DNA of 64,000 nt from an uncultured Glaciecola sp. (GCF_937770335.1 NZ_CALJHY010000003.1:558001-622000), one strand, 5' to 3'. Shown: positions 28,271-38,130, counted from the stretch's first letter. The notes: generated from the letters alone by a model not told the origin. Numbers and translations: made by a program.

Positions 28271-30088
28271 TTAGTTTGGTGTCACTTGATAAACACTCAC
28301 AGTGCCACTAACTTCATTACCCACAACGATTAACGCTTCACCTGTAGCGCTATCTTCACCAGCAACAAATATAATGCTTTCAGGAGCAAGATCACCAATC
28401 ACATCATCGGCAGTGCTGCCTTCAGTTAAGTCACGGTTGATTACATAATCGGCAAAAAATGCATCGAATGGATTGGTTACGTCATATACAAATATACCAC
28501 TCATTCTTTCAGCGCCGATGAAAGCATAAGTGCGCTCTCCAATTTTTCCTACAGCAATAGCTTCAGGCTCCGGGCCCTTGTTTTCGGAACGCGAGTCACC
28601 TTTGTTTTCGTCATTATCATTATTGAATTGCGCAGCGTGCACAGAGGCAGTAATGCGTTCTAGATCATCGCCAGAATCAAAGACAACCAGACCATTCTGG
28701 TCCCAAATAGTAAATGAGCGAGCGCCATATGTGAAAGCAGATTCGTACTCACCGTTGCCATCAGCATCACCTAACACGCTAGTTACACGTAAGTCATTCA
28801 AACGACCGTCTATTTGTAAGGTCTCTAAAGCTGACCCAGCTTGTGCCGGTAAATTTTTTAACTTAACTTCATCTGAATAGGCTAAGCAACCGTCATCAAC
28901 ATCGTATGACTGCCCCATCGCAGCAGTGCATGCTGCTTCGTCAGCAACGTCAAAGAAATATTCTCTTGCATCGCCCTCGTTCGCGGTTACTAAGAAAGTC
29001 GCTCCCTTCCATTCATAATTGCTAATGCTGTCGGGCATATATACGCCATTCAAGCCTTCATATTTAGCAAAACTAACAGCTCCGTTTTCTTGACCATCAA
29101 AGTTTAGTTCAGACCAACTTTTGCTTCCTAAGCCAATAACTTGCACCGATAGGTCTTCAAGATCCAATATGGCTAAACCATTGTTCTCTTGCAAAGTGAT
29201 GTAGGCTTTGTCGTTTGTTGTTGAAACATATTCTGGCTCGAGATCTTGCGCTACCGTGACCGTTATAGCGTTACCATTAATAGTTGAACCTGACGGGTTA
29301 GGAAAATGCATACCTTGCGCTTCTAAAGCCGCCTGGGTTCCATTGAAACTTGTAAAGGTAACGGTCTCAGCAGTTTCTTCTGGCTCGCCGCTAGCAAGAA
29401 TATCAATAACTGATAATGTGCCTTCAGGATCAATTGAATAATCACCATTAGGCTCGCCTTCATTCGCCACAATTAGCTTTCCACCGTTTGGTGTAAACGC
29501 TATGGAGTCCGGCAAAGCGCCTACTTCAACACTGTCTAAAAATGCAGGGGCACTATTGTCCAATCCGTTATAAAAAAGAATAAAGCCATTGTCTGTGCTT
29601 GTAGCTGCAGGCACTGCGACTGCTAATAAATTGCCAGAGATAGCAATACTTGTAACGTTACCTAGAGGCACAGTTCCTGCTGTTGCAGGCAAGTTAATTG
29701 ATGACACAGCCAAATTGATTGAATTAATAGGGTTGCTTAATTCGGTAGACGCTATTGAGCCCGCAGCAATTATCGCAATGCTATTAGTCGCTGAATTAGT
29801 AGCATAAATAGTTTGAGTCGCTTTGTGATATTGAACAATTTCAGCTGCACCTTGGGCACCGAGTGATGCTCTAGCAACCAAAGATAAAGACACGCCTGTT
29901 GAAGCATCTTGTCCGTCTGCGCCATTGTCACCATTTGCACCATCGCCGCCATCAGCACCTGGATCGCCTTGCGGTCCCTGAGTACCGGCATCACCGGCGG
30001 CGCCATCATCACCGTCTAATCCACATCCTGTCAGCACAAAACCCATAGCTATAGCTAATAGGCTAATTTTAAATTTTGACTGTAACAT
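28271..30088 (-). CDS. Choice-of-anchor I family lipoprotein with collagen-like segment
   Basis: A 605-residue exported protein. The signal peptide ends in lipobox LTGC (cysteine about residue 22), followed by about 40 residues of Gly-X-Y collagen-like repeats, then a large beta-propeller-like domain characteristic of choice-of-anchor I proteins (VANEGEPNGD, VTANEGDAREYF, KGPEPEAIAVGKIGERTYAFIG). Some relatives are annotated as alkaline phosphatase-like, but no catalytic site can be assigned here. I chose the ATG at 30088, preceded by GAGGG; a TTG at 30103 is less likely. A Pho-box-like site lies 145 bases upstream. Confidence 0.88.
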   Translation of the reverse strand: MLQSKFKISLLAIAMGFVLTGCGLDGDDGAAGDAGTQGPQGDPGADGGDGANGDNGADGQDASTGVSLSLVARASLGAQGAAEIVQYHKATQTIYATNSATNSIAIIAAGSIASTELSNPINSINLAVSSINLPATAGTVPLGNVTSIAISGNLLAVAVPAATSTDNGFILFYNGLDNSAPAFLDSVEVGALPDSIAFTPNGGKLIVANEGEPNGDYSIDPEGTLSVIDILASGEPEETAETVTFTSFNGTQAALEAQGMHFPNPSGSTINGNAITVTVAQDLEPEYVSTTNDKAYITLQENNGLAILDLEDLSVQVIGLGSKSWSELNFDGQENGAVSFAKYEGLNGVYMPDSISNYEWKGATFLVTANEGDAREYFFDVADEAACTAAMGQSYDVDDGCLAYSDEVKLKNLPAQAGSALETLQIDGRLNDLRVTSVLGDADGNGEYESAFTYGARSFTIWDQNGLVVFDSGDDLERITASVHAAQFNNDNDENKGDSRSENKGPEPEAIAVGKIGERTYAFIGAERMSGIFVYDVTNPFDAFFADYVINRDLTEGSTADDVIGDLAPESIIFVAGEDSATGEALIVVGNEVSGTVSVYQVTPN

Positions 30089-30182
30089 CTGTTGTTCCCT
30101 CAAATTTTGTTAGTTTTAACGAAGATACCACTAAATAGATTGTCTGTTCAATCACTACCTAGCATGATAATAGTCGTGATAC

Positions 30183-30211
30183 TAGTAGATGATCTATAAG
30201 ACTATCTACTA
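30183..30211. repeat. Inverted repeat upstream of the choice-of-anchor I gene
   Basis: Eight-base arms TAGTAGAT / ATCTACTA are separated by 13 bases in the promoter region of the choice-of-anchor I gene. It could be an operator; the binding protein is unknown. Confidence 0.45.
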
Positions 30212-30232
30212 ATATCATCTTGACGAATCATC

Positions 30233-30250
30233 ATGACAGTTTCATGACGA
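30233..30250 (-). promoter_or_regulatory. Candidate Pho box
   Basis: The minus strand reads TCGTCAT-GAAA-CTGTCAT. The second half is a perfect match to the PhoB half-site CTGTCAT and the first matches at 5 of 7 positions, with the correct 4-base spacer. It is oriented toward the choice-of-anchor I gene, suggesting phosphate-starvation control. Confidence 0.55.
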
Positions 30251-30266
30251 TTATATTTTTACTCAT

Positions 30267-31178
30267 TTAAAAAATGTCAACTGGCTGAGGAAGTAATGGT
30301 GCCACCATTTTAGCAATATGCCGAAAAAGCTGAATTCGCGTAGTGCCATTGCGCCATACGACCCCAATATCTCTGAAGGCATTTTCTTCAGCTGGCAAAC
30401 TGACTACATCGGTGCCATTTAATATATTTTGTTGTAGCGCCATCTCCGGCAAAAACGTATAACCCATGTCACTATTAACAAGTGATACAAGCGTATGTAA
30501 ACTATTTGCGGTTAAGGAGCTCACTTGTTCTTTGTGTTTCAAACCACACGCACTCACCGCATGCTCGGTTAAACAATGTTCTTTTTGCAATAAAAAGATA
30601 CTATCCTTGGGCAGTGAATCAACCGACGGCGCGGCTTTGAGGTCTTTCGCACTATTTTTGTGGGCAATTAAATGAAAAGGATCGTGCCCTAAAATGAGTT
30701 GACGACAACCAGGTGTTTGCATCGGTAGCGCAAGGATAAGTAAATCTAGCTCGCCGTCGCCAAGCCTGCTGAGTAAATTATCGGTCGTATCTTCATGCAG
30801 TTGTAGTTTTATATCGGGCAAATTAGCATGAATTGTTCTTATAAGGCCTTCAAATAAAAATGGCGCTATGGTAGGAATGACGCCCAATCTAAGTGTGCCT
30901 GACTGCCAGTCGCCAGCAGATTCTGCAAATTCAATCCATTCATGTGTTTGACTAAGTAAGAGTTTACTTTTTTCGACAAGCGCTTCGCCAAAATCGGTAA
31001 AAACGAAATTTTTATGTTCCCGTTCTAGCAATTGCTGACCAATGCCGTCTTCAAGGTTTTGTACGGCAGCGCTCAAGGTAGACTGGCTGACGTTACATTT
31101 TTCAGCCGCTCGATGAAAGTGCTGCTCTTTATGCAGCACTGTCAGATAATATAGATGTTTTAAATTAGGTAGTTTCAT
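30267..31178 (-). CDS. oxyR: Hydrogen peroxide-inducible regulator OxyR
   Basis: LysR-type regulator of 303 residues. The N-terminal winged helix-turn-helix (HFHRAAEKCNVSQSTLSAAVQ) is at about 20-40. The redox cysteines C202 and C211, in HCLTEHAVSAC, keep the nine-residue spacing and context of E. coli C199/C208, which form the disulfide on oxidation. It follows the PiT transporter gene after 25 bases, so both may share a transcript. Likely targets in the window are the hybrid peroxiredoxin and yaaA, but no clear OxyR site was found. Confidence 0.93.
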   Translation of the reverse strand: MKLPNLKHLYYLTVLHKEQHFHRAAEKCNVSQSTLSAAVQNLEDGIGQQLLEREHKNFVFTDFGEALVEKSKLLLSQTHEWIEFAESAGDWQSGTLRLGVIPTIAPFLFEGLIRTIHANLPDIKLQLHEDTTDNLLSRLGDGELDLLILALPMQTPGCRQLILGHDPFHLIAHKNSAKDLKAAPSVDSLPKDSIFLLQKEHCLTEHAVSACGLKHKEQVSSLTANSLHTLVSLVNSDMGYTFLPEMALQQNILNGTDVVSLPAEENAFRDIGVVWRNGTTRIQLFRHIAKMVAPLLPQPVDIF

Positions 31179-31203
31179 TGTTTTAGTCTATCCCAACTAA
31201 AAA

Positions 31204-32472
31204 CTATACACCAAAAGCGAAGGTTAAAATAAAGAAGAAAATAATAGACAACGACGCGCCTGCAGGAAGCGTTACTATCCAAGAAACGATGATGCTACGA
31301 ATTACCTTACCATTAAGTGCTGCGACACCTTGTACTATACCCACACCTAAAACTGCACCCACTAAAGTTTGCGTCGTAGAAATAGGCAGGCCTGTTCCTG
31401 ATGCAATCAGGACCGTTGTTGCGGCAGCTAATTCAGCAGCAAAACCTTTACTTGGAGTAAGATGCGTAATCCCTTGACCAATTGTTTTCATTACACGATG
31501 GCCGAACAAAGCTAAACCTGCCACGATGCCCAAACCGCCTAAAGGTAATATCCACCATGCGAGGTCTGCATTATCCAATATAGCACCCTCGTTACTAACA
31601 ACACTAACAACCGCGGCCAAAGGACCAATTGCGTTTGCCACGTCGTTCGAGCCGTGTGCGAATGCCATACAACAAGCCGTTAGTACCATTAAAATGGCAA
31701 ATATTTTTTCAACACTGGCGGTTTGTTCTTCAGTGGTTGATGCTTCTTCAACATGTAGACGGCGGATTAATACCATACCGATTAGACCAACAACAACGCC
31801 AATGGCAACTGCTAATATATAGCCTTGCTCAGGAGGTAGGCCTAAGCCAACATGCTTGAGACCTTTCTTAATAGTCACCAGTGACATAATAAATCCAGCT
31901 AGCCCCATATAAATAGGAACATATTTCACTGCATAGATAAGAGGTGTAGAACGGTCAAAAATAAGTTTCTTAGCACTCATGTAAATAAGTATCGCAATGA
32001 GACCAGATATTGCAGGAGTAACAACCCAACTGCCAACAATACCACCCACTTTGCCCCATTCAACAGCATCAGGACTGACACCTACGGCGGTAAAACCGAC
32101 AATTGCGCCGATAATGGAATGCGTAGTCGACACTGGCCATCCGAAATATGACGCAACCGCTAACCATATGCCAGCGGATAGCAATGAGGCTATCATTCCC
32201 AAGACTAAGTATTCTGGAATATCAGTAAAATACGAAACATCAATAATACCCTTGCGAATAGTCGATGTGACTTCTCCGCCAGCGAGATAAGCTCCTGCGA
32301 ACTCAAAAATCATTGCAATTACAATGGCTTGCTTGAGAGTGATTGCTTTTGAACCTACTGATGTGCCCATTGCATTTGCAACATCATTAGCACCTATGCC
32401 CCAAGCCATAAAAAAGCCAACGACTGCAGCCATAACGACCAACAAAAAACCGTAACTTGTGATTATATCCAT
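31204..32472 (-). CDS. Inorganic phosphate transporter, PiT family
   Basis: Low-affinity phosphate/cation symporter of the inner membrane. The 422 residues contain about ten hydrophobic helices and the two duplicated family signatures GANDVANAMGTSVGS near residue 27 and GSNDVANAIGP near 275. It lies downstream of phoU on the same strand, across 207 bases, next to the high-affinity Pst genes. A PitA-like housekeeping role is likely. Confidence 0.95.
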   Translation of the reverse strand: MDIITSYGFLLVVMAAVVGFFMAWGIGANDVANAMGTSVGSKAITLKQAIVIAMIFEFAGAYLAGGEVTSTIRKGIIDVSYFTDIPEYLVLGMIASLLSAGIWLAVASYFGWPVSTTHSIIGAIVGFTAVGVSPDAVEWGKVGGIVGSWVVTPAISGLIAILIYMSAKKLIFDRSTPLIYAVKYVPIYMGLAGFIMSLVTIKKGLKHVGLGLPPEQGYILAVAIGVVVGLIGMVLIRRLHVEEASTTEEQTASVEKIFAILMVLTACCMAFAHGSNDVANAIGPLAAVVSVVSNEGAILDNADLAWWILPLGGLGIVAGLALFGHRVMKTIGQGITHLTPSKGFAAELAAATTVLIASGTGLPISTTQTLVGAVLGVGIVQGVAALNGKVIRSIIVSWIVTLPAGASLSIIFFFILTFAFGV

Positions 32473-32679
32473 AAATTAATAAAGCCTAGAGATGCGGATT
32501 TTACCGATAAATTTATATTGATCAACCTTGTGCTGGCTGACCTGCGGGCAATTTTTTCGTGAACAAACCTGTTGAGAAACCTTGAAGTCATAAGTGTGAT
32601 TCATAAGTAAGACTGCGTTATGGTACAACATGGGAGAATGATCGCAAGCGTTCAAAAGTATAAAAACTTATAAAGTCAC

Positions 32680-33393
32680 TTATCTCATTAATTTTTTAAC
32701 CACTTTTTTCATCGATGAATGTCGTACATCTTTCCCATAGGTAAGGAAGAGTATGTATTCGCACAAGTTTTTACAACGATCGCCAATTCGCTCTAAGGAG
32801 CGGATAGCCCAAAGCACATCAAACCACTTCTGCACATCAGTGTGATGGTTCTGCATTTCATTTGCTGTTTGTTTGAGCAACTCTTTGTGTTTCTTATCAA
32901 TAGCCTCGTCTTGCTCATAAACAGCAACAGCTGACTTCTCATCTTGGCGTGCAAATGCATCAAACGTTCCGCGCATCATAATGACGACCTTTTCAGCAAT
33001 CATTAGCATGCCACCTAAGACGATATCAGAAGGAGGCAATTTGTCTTTGGTCACCAATTTAGCAATACGGCATATCTCATCGCCAATGCGCTCAATATCC
33101 GTTGTTGCCCGAGACACCGTCATTATTAGCCTAAGATCACTCGCCGTTGGGTTTCGTTTAGCGATAATCCGCATACACTCATCATCTATCTGAACTTCCA
33201 TCGAATTAATTTTCAAATCATTTAGCAATACCCGTTCAGCTAAACTCGCATTATTTTCGCGAATGGCAGTAATAGTATTAATTAACTGCTGCTCAACTTC
33301 GCCACCCATGGTTAAAACCGAGTTAGTGAGGTTCTCAAGCTCTTGATTGAACTTGCCTGATATGTGCGTATTTAACTCTAAATGTCTTTTCAT
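32680..33393 (-). CDS. phoU: Phosphate signalling protein PhoU
   Basis: Negative regulator of PhoR/PhoB signalling that also restrains Pst transport; cytoplasmic and peripheral. The 237 residues contain two PhoU three-helix repeats, with DDECMRIIAKRNPTASDLR in the first and the ERIGDRCKNLCEYI metal-binding motif in the second. It follows pstB by 20 bases, the normal last gene of the pst operon. phoB and phoR are not in this window. Confidence 0.97.
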   Translation of the reverse strand: MKRHLELNTHISGKFNQELENLTNSVLTMGGEVEQQLINTITAIRENNASLAERVLLNDLKINSMEVQIDDECMRIIAKRNPTASDLRLIMTVSRATTDIERIGDEICRIAKLVTKDKLPPSDIVLGGMLMIAEKVVIMMRGTFDAFARQDEKSAVAVYEQDEAIDKKHKELLKQTANEMQNHHTDVQKWFDVLWAIRSLERIGDRCKNLCEYILFLTYGKDVRHSSMKKVVKKLMR

Positions 33394-33413
33394 GAATCGT
33401 TACGTTCCTTTAA

Positions 33414-34220
33414 CTAGCCATAACGACCGGTTATATAGTCTTCGGTTTGCTTTTTAGCTGGCATAGTAAAAAGCGAGTCACTATCAGAGTACTCAATGAG
33501 TTCCCCCTGATGCAAAAAAACAGAATAATCCGACACCCTAGCCGCTTGCTGCATATTGTGTGTCACGATGACCACGGTCGTGGTCTTTTTGAGCTGATTG
33601 ATCAACTCCTCGATATGTAAGGTTGTTAGTGGATCGAGTGCAGACGTAGGTTCATCGAGTAACAGTATTTCGGGTTTTAATGCGAGCGCACGAGCGATAA
33701 CTAAGCGTTGTTGTTGGCCACCTGATAGTAACAGTGCTGAGTCAAATAAGCGGCCTTTGACTTCGTCCCATAAAGCCGCATTGCGCAATGATGTCTCGAC
33801 AATGTCGTCAAGCATTCTACGCTCAGTTTTACCTTGAATACGTAATCCAAAACACACATTCTCGTAAATACTCATAGGAAATGGATTGGGCCGCTGAAAA
33901 ACCATGCCGACACCGGTGCGTAATTTAGCTACGTTTTCTTTTGTATTATAAATATCACGACCATCTATCTGCACTTCACCACTAAACGCATATTTTTGGT
34001 TAAGCTCATTCATGCGGTTAAAGCTGCTTAGCAATGTCGATTTACCACAGCCACTTTGGCCAATCATCGCCGTTATTTTATTTTTTGGAATACGCATATT
34101 TATCTTGTTCAGTACAAGACTGTTATTTAACCATACACTGAAATCCTTCACCTTGATGGCTGTTTGCTCATCGGTGAGCTTGTCTAACGCAAGAGTTTCA
34201 GTTTCAAAAAGCTTTAACAT
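33414..34220 (-). CDS. pstB: Phosphate ABC transporter ATP-binding protein PstB
   Basis: ATPase subunit of the high-affinity phosphate importer. Walker [10 protein letters not shown] is near residue 54, the ABC signature LSGGQQQR near 166, Walker [13 protein letters not shown] near 186, and the switch histidine in [10 protein letters not shown]. The 268-residue length is usual. It is separated from pstA by 108 bases that hold a degenerate 12-bp tandem repeat. Confidence 0.97.
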   Translation of the reverse strand: MLKLFETETLALDKLTDEQTAIKVKDFSVWLNNSLVLNKINMRIPKNKITAMIGQSGCGKSTLLSSFNRMNELNQKYAFSGEVQIDGRDIYNTKENVAKLRTGVGMVFQRPNPFPMSIYENVCFGLRIQGKTERRMLDDIVETSLRNAALWDEVKGRLFDSALLLSGGQQQRLVIARALALKPEILLLDEPTSALDPLTTLHIEELINQLKKTTTVVIVTHNMQQAARVSDYSVFLHQGELIEYSDSDSLFTMPAKKQTEDYITGRYG

Positions 34221-34243
34221 AAGGGTTATTTACTATTCCTATA

Positions 34244-34327
34244 GCTACTAGAACCGCGATTGAAACGGCAATTAAAACGGCGATAAATAGCGCGATAAAA
34301 AAGGCTATACATAACGCAATTACTGAT
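34244..34327. repeat. Seven-copy degenerate 12-bp tandem repeat between pstA and pstB
   Basis: Seven consecutive 12-base units, each starting with GC (for example GCGATTGAAACG, GCAATTAAAACG, GCGATAAATAGC), fill 84 of the 108 spacer bases. In one minus-strand frame the block reads as an unbroken hydrophobic stretch of about 31 residues with I-A or V-A in nearly every four-residue unit. That frame has no ATG, GTG or TTG start. Coding status is unresolved. Confidence 0.75.
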
Positions 34328-34328
34328 A

Positions 34329-35864
34329 CTAAATGCGCACATATCGGTCACGTAGTCGATTACGCACGATAATAGCAAATAAATTTAAGATGAAAACTAT
34401 TAACAACAATAACATGCAACTCGCAAACATCATTGACGAACCCTGCGTATTTGTTTGGTTATGAAACGCCCCGTCATATATGAACACGCCTAAATGCATA
34501 AATTGACGCTCTAAATGTAAAAACGGAAATTCGCCATCTACAGGTAAACTAGGCGCAAACTTTACCGCGCCTACGAGTATGAGCGGTGCGACCTCTCCAG
34601 CCGCGCGGGCAATAGCAAGAATGACGCCTGTCATTATACCTGGACTGGCTACCGGCAATACCGTTTTCCAAATAGTTTCCATTTTCGTTGCACCTAAGGC
34701 ATAACTACCTGCTCTCAAGCCTTCCGGAACGCGACGCAACCCCTCTTCTGTGGACACAATGACCACAGGAAGAGTTAACAATGCCATGGTCAACGCAGCC
34801 CAAAACAAACCGGGGGAACCAAATGTAGGTGATGGCAAAGAGTCGCTATAAAAGAGTGAGTCAATAGAGCCGCCCAAAGTATATACAAAAAAGCCTAAAC
34901 CAAATACACCATATACAACACTCGGTACGCCAGCCATGTTACTTACGCAAATCCGAATCACCGATGTTGTCATATTATTGGGCGCATATTCATGCAAATA
35001 GATAGCGGCCATGGCGCCAAAAGGCGCGACGATAACAGCCATCAATAAAACCATTAATACCGTGCCAAATAACGCAGGAAAGACGCCACCACTAGTAGAA
35101 GCTTGTTTAGGCGATTCTGAGATAAATTCTATTATCTTATTGCCGCTATATGACACTTTATCAAATAAGCTCATCATATTCGGCTGAAATAGATGGTTAA
35201 TATCTTTCACCAGAATATCAATAGGTTGCCCTGATGCATCAATAAAAATTAAGCGATAAGCTGCTATTTTTTTACTCAAGGCATCGGCTTTTTGTTGCCA
35301 GTAAGTGAATTGTTCAAGTTCTTTCAACCGGGCAGGTGCTTTCTCGCTGACACCAGATTGATTCAACTGTGCAATTTTACGATGCAATACCGTCAAATAT
35401 GTAGTTTGTATCTCGCGCAGTTCACGCTGAAAAACAGCCACACTGGCAACCACATCATTTAACTCAGCAAGCTGATAAATCTCGCTATTAGGCGTATTAA
35501 TCTGTTGAAAGTTGCCATGTTGAATTGCGCCAGAATGCAAATTAATCTGATAAATAGCATCTACTTTCTCAACAGCAATTAGCGGTATAGGTTGCTTTGA
35601 ACTGGCAAACTGTTCATTCAATTTATTAGTTAATGCCGCAGTAAACTCATCAATATCAACTGAACTGGGCACAAACACGCTCACTTCATTGCTTGCTTTA
35701 TCATAGGTGGTGACTTTAAAAACTTGTGATGGCCAAAAATAAGCGGAGCCTTTTAACACAATAAAGAACACTAAGCTTATTAACGCAATCAGTAAAATAG
35801 CAGCACTTAGGCCACTAGCAAAGCTAGAGATTGTTTGTTTTTCCATCGCATTAAATTTACGCAT
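34329..35864 (-). CDS. pstA: Phosphate ABC transporter permease PstA, long form
   Basis: Inner-membrane permease of the Pst importer. The C-terminal half (about 280-511) carries the membrane domain with the ABC coupling motif EGLRRVPEGLRAGSYALGATKMETIWK. The N-terminal half has one helix followed by about 220 extracytoplasmic residues, making it 511 residues against about 296 in E. coli; such long forms are common in Alteromonadales and Vibrio. I chose the ATG at 35864, which overlaps the pstC stop by 8 bases. Confidence 0.94.
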   Translation of the reverse strand: MRKFNAMEKQTISSFASGLSAAILLIALISLVFFIVLKGSAYFWPSQVFKVTTYDKASNEVSVFVPSSVDIDEFTAALTNKLNEQFASSKQPIPLIAVEKVDAIYQINLHSGAIQHGNFQQINTPNSEIYQLAELNDVVASVAVFQRELREIQTTYLTVLHRKIAQLNQSGVSEKAPARLKELEQFTYWQQKADALSKKIAAYRLIFIDASGQPIDILVKDINHLFQPNMMSLFDKVSYSGNKIIEFISESPKQASTSGGVFPALFGTVLMVLLMAVIVAPFGAMAAIYLHEYAPNNMTTSVIRICVSNMAGVPSVVYGVFGLGFFVYTLGGSIDSLFYSDSLPSPTFGSPGLFWAALTMALLTLPVVIVSTEEGLRRVPEGLRAGSYALGATKMETIWKTVLPVASPGIMTGVILAIARAAGEVAPLILVGAVKFAPSLPVDGEFPFLHLERQFMHLGVFIYDGAFHNQTNTQGSSMMFASCMLLLLIVFILNLFAIIVRNRLRDRYVRI

Positions 35865-38037
35865 CGGTATACACCTTGCGTAAACGGTTACGTAAAATTT
35901 CTGCGGCAGTATTAACAACAAAGGTAAAAATAAACAAGATACTTGCGGTTAAAAACAAGGTATTAAAATGACTGCTGTTTACATTTGATTCTTGCATTTC
36001 TATTGCTAAGTTAGCCGTCATAGAGCGCAAACCTTCTAGAATATTCCAGTCACTAATAGGTGTATTACCCGTGACCATTAGCACAATCATAGTTTCACCG
36101 AATGCACGACCAAAACCCAACATTACGGCAGAAAGAATACTCGGCATTGCGACAGCGATAATGACGCGGCGCAGCGTTTGTAATTTGGTTGCCCCCAACG
36201 CAAAAGAGGCTTGTTTGATACTTTCAGGTACCTCGAACAATGCATCTTCAGCCAACGAATAAATGCTTGGTGATATAGCGACACCCAATGCGATAGCGAC
36301 GACAATCGTAGTTTTCGAGATATTCATTATGTTGTCGTTTTGCTCGCCAAACTCGGCGCTACCAAACAGCATAAAACGCCAAACGTCACTAAGTGAAAAA
36401 CAAAATAGTCCGAGTAGTACAACTGCCAAAATAATAACTAGAATTTCCCAGCGGCGGTCAAACTTATCATCAAACAAGCTAGCCACTCTTGATTGCAACA
36501 ATGCAGCGGTAACGAGTAAAATAGGCAACACGACAATAAACAAGATGACAGAAAGCAAGAACTCTTCTGCTATTGGCACCATCCAAACGGCAGCAATAAA
36601 GCCAATTACTACAGATGGCACCGCCTCGAGCATTTCTATTGTCGGTTTTAGATATTGGCGCACAGCTGGGTCTGCAAAATATGATGTGTATATGGCCGCC
36701 CCCAAGGCAAGTGGGATTGCGACAAATAAAGCAAGAAAAGAAGCTTTTAAACTGCCCACAATTAAAGGCACAATACTGAATTTAGTTTCATAATTTTCGG
36801 CAGCACTACTAGTCTGCCAAACATATGCAGGCTCTTCATAACCCTCGTACCACACTTCGGAAAAAAGACTTTTGAGTGTGGTTATTCCTTGCAAGTTTTG
36901 AATTTCAAGCAAATGCATTTTGTTGTGGTCAAGCACATATAATCGATCACTAAACCAATGTAAATCAACACCAGGTAATTCCAAGTCTTGTGAACTAAAT
37001 ATTTCATTTGTCATTCGATTTAAAAAAGCGATGTCGCCCGTTATCGAAAAAACCACCGCTGCGTTCGAATCCGTATCAAAAGCCATTTGCTCAACGTGCT
37101 CATCTAACTCATCGATATCAGCCTCGTTGTGTCGAAAAACAAAATTCCCCTGCTCATTTAGCATTATCCATTTACTTAAAACATGGTGTGGGTCTTGAGT
37201 AAAAAAAGAGCGCTGGCTAGGAGATAAAAAGATGCGTTTTACATCGCGGGATAATAACTGTCGGTCGACTACGTTATTTGTGCTGTCGACCAACGACATA
37301 ATATTTTTGGATATTGTAAGCAGTTGCCTTGACCTCGGTATCGCCTGATATTGTTCAACGTCTTGATAGACATAGCGTTTAAATGCGGCTGGTTGCTTTT
37401 TATCAAACCAGTAAGTTCTCAGAGTTAAGTTATCTAAGTTACTTAACATCACAAAGTTATCCGATTTTGAAAACTGCCATGCCCGCGGAGCTTCAGAGGA
37501 ATTGACATTAGAAGTGTCCAGATCAGCTCGCTGATTACTATCGCTCAGTTTTGAATTTATCCCGATAGAACTTTCCAGCGTCAGGCTATATTTCTGTTTT
37601 TCATAGGATAACTTATACAGTTCAAATAAATGATTGGGAGTGATAACGCCGACATAGGTGAGATCACCTTGTTCAGGAAACAGGATTTGGTGCTGGCAAG
37701 AAAACGGAAAGCGCTTTGTCTCAATTGACGTATTCTGCTGATCATCCATTAACGTTCTATCAATTAAAATCAGGTCGCATTTATCGACTCCCACATAATG
37801 AACCCCAGAGCTCAACTCTACAATTGCGGACAACTGAGTTGTTGGTGCAAACAAAGAGGTACTCTTGAGGACTAATGAGGGTGATTTAAATAAAGGGAAT
37901 GCATTACTAAAAATATGCCAAATCAATAATAAAAAAGTCGCTAATACTAGCCAACCGAAACCCGTCACGACTTTGTGCGTTATCCAGTCTTTGCGAAATC
38001 TGCGAGTATTAAATTGATGTTGTTCTTGCTGGTTCAT
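35857..38037 (-). CDS. pstC: Phosphate ABC transporter permease PstC, long form
   Basis: Inner-membrane permease partner of PstA. At 726 residues it is more than twice the E. coli PstC length. After one N-terminal helix (about 28-50), roughly 350 extracytoplasmic residues with a repeat-like beta pattern precede the six-helix permease domain, which has the coupling motif ESIKQASFALGATKLQTLRR. No pstS gene is adjacent, so the binding protein is encoded elsewhere or replaced. It is divergent from gcvR, with only 93 bases between the starts. Confidence 0.94.
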   Translation of the reverse strand: MNQQEQHQFNTRRFRKDWITHKVVTGFGWLVLATFLLLIWHIFSNAFPLFKSPSLVLKSTSLFAPTTQLSAIVELSSGVHYVGVDKCDLILIDRTLMDDQQNTSIETKRFPFSCQHQILFPEQGDLTYVGVITPNHLFELYKLSYEKQKYSLTLESSIGINSKLSDSNQRADLDTSNVNSSEAPRAWQFSKSDNFVMLSNLDNLTLRTYWFDKKQPAAFKRYVYQDVEQYQAIPRSRQLLTISKNIMSLVDSTNNVVDRQLLSRDVKRIFLSPSQRSFFTQDPHHVLSKWIMLNEQGNFVFRHNEADIDELDEHVEQMAFDTDSNAAVVFSITGDIAFLNRMTNEIFSSQDLELPGVDLHWFSDRLYVLDHNKMHLLEIQNLQGITTLKSLFSEVWYEGYEEPAYVWQTSSAAENYETKFSIVPLIVGSLKASFLALFVAIPLALGAAIYTSYFADPAVRQYLKPTIEMLEAVPSVVIGFIAAVWMVPIAEEFLLSVILFIVVLPILLVTAALLQSRVASLFDDKFDRRWEILVIILAVVLLGLFCFSLSDVWRFMLFGSAEFGEQNDNIMNISKTTIVVAIALGVAISPSIYSLAEDALFEVPESIKQASFALGATKLQTLRRVIIAVAMPSILSAVMLGFGRAFGETMIVLMVTGNTPISDWNILEGLRSMTANLAIEMQESNVNSSHFNTLFLTASILFIFTFVVNTAAEILRNRLRKVYTDA

Positions 38038-38130
38038 TTAGAATATTAAATCGGGTAAAAAACACGGAATGACTTGAGACTACTAAAGCACTATACTCAA
38101 GACAAATCAATAGTTAAGGATAATTCTATT

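Noticed and set aside
32473-32679. Direct repeat ACTTATGA upstream of the PiT transporter gene as a Pho box
   Set aside because: The spacing is 13 bases instead of 11 and the half-site does not match CTGTCAT.
34012-34251. Plus-strand ORF over the pstB start
   Set aside because: It is antisense to pstB with no ribosome site, a shadow of the real gene.
38038-38130. Pho box upstream of pstC
   Set aside because: Only a weak half-site (TTGTCTT) is visible on the minus strand. A TTAACT/TATAGT promoter-like pair exists, but no 7-4-7 repeat.
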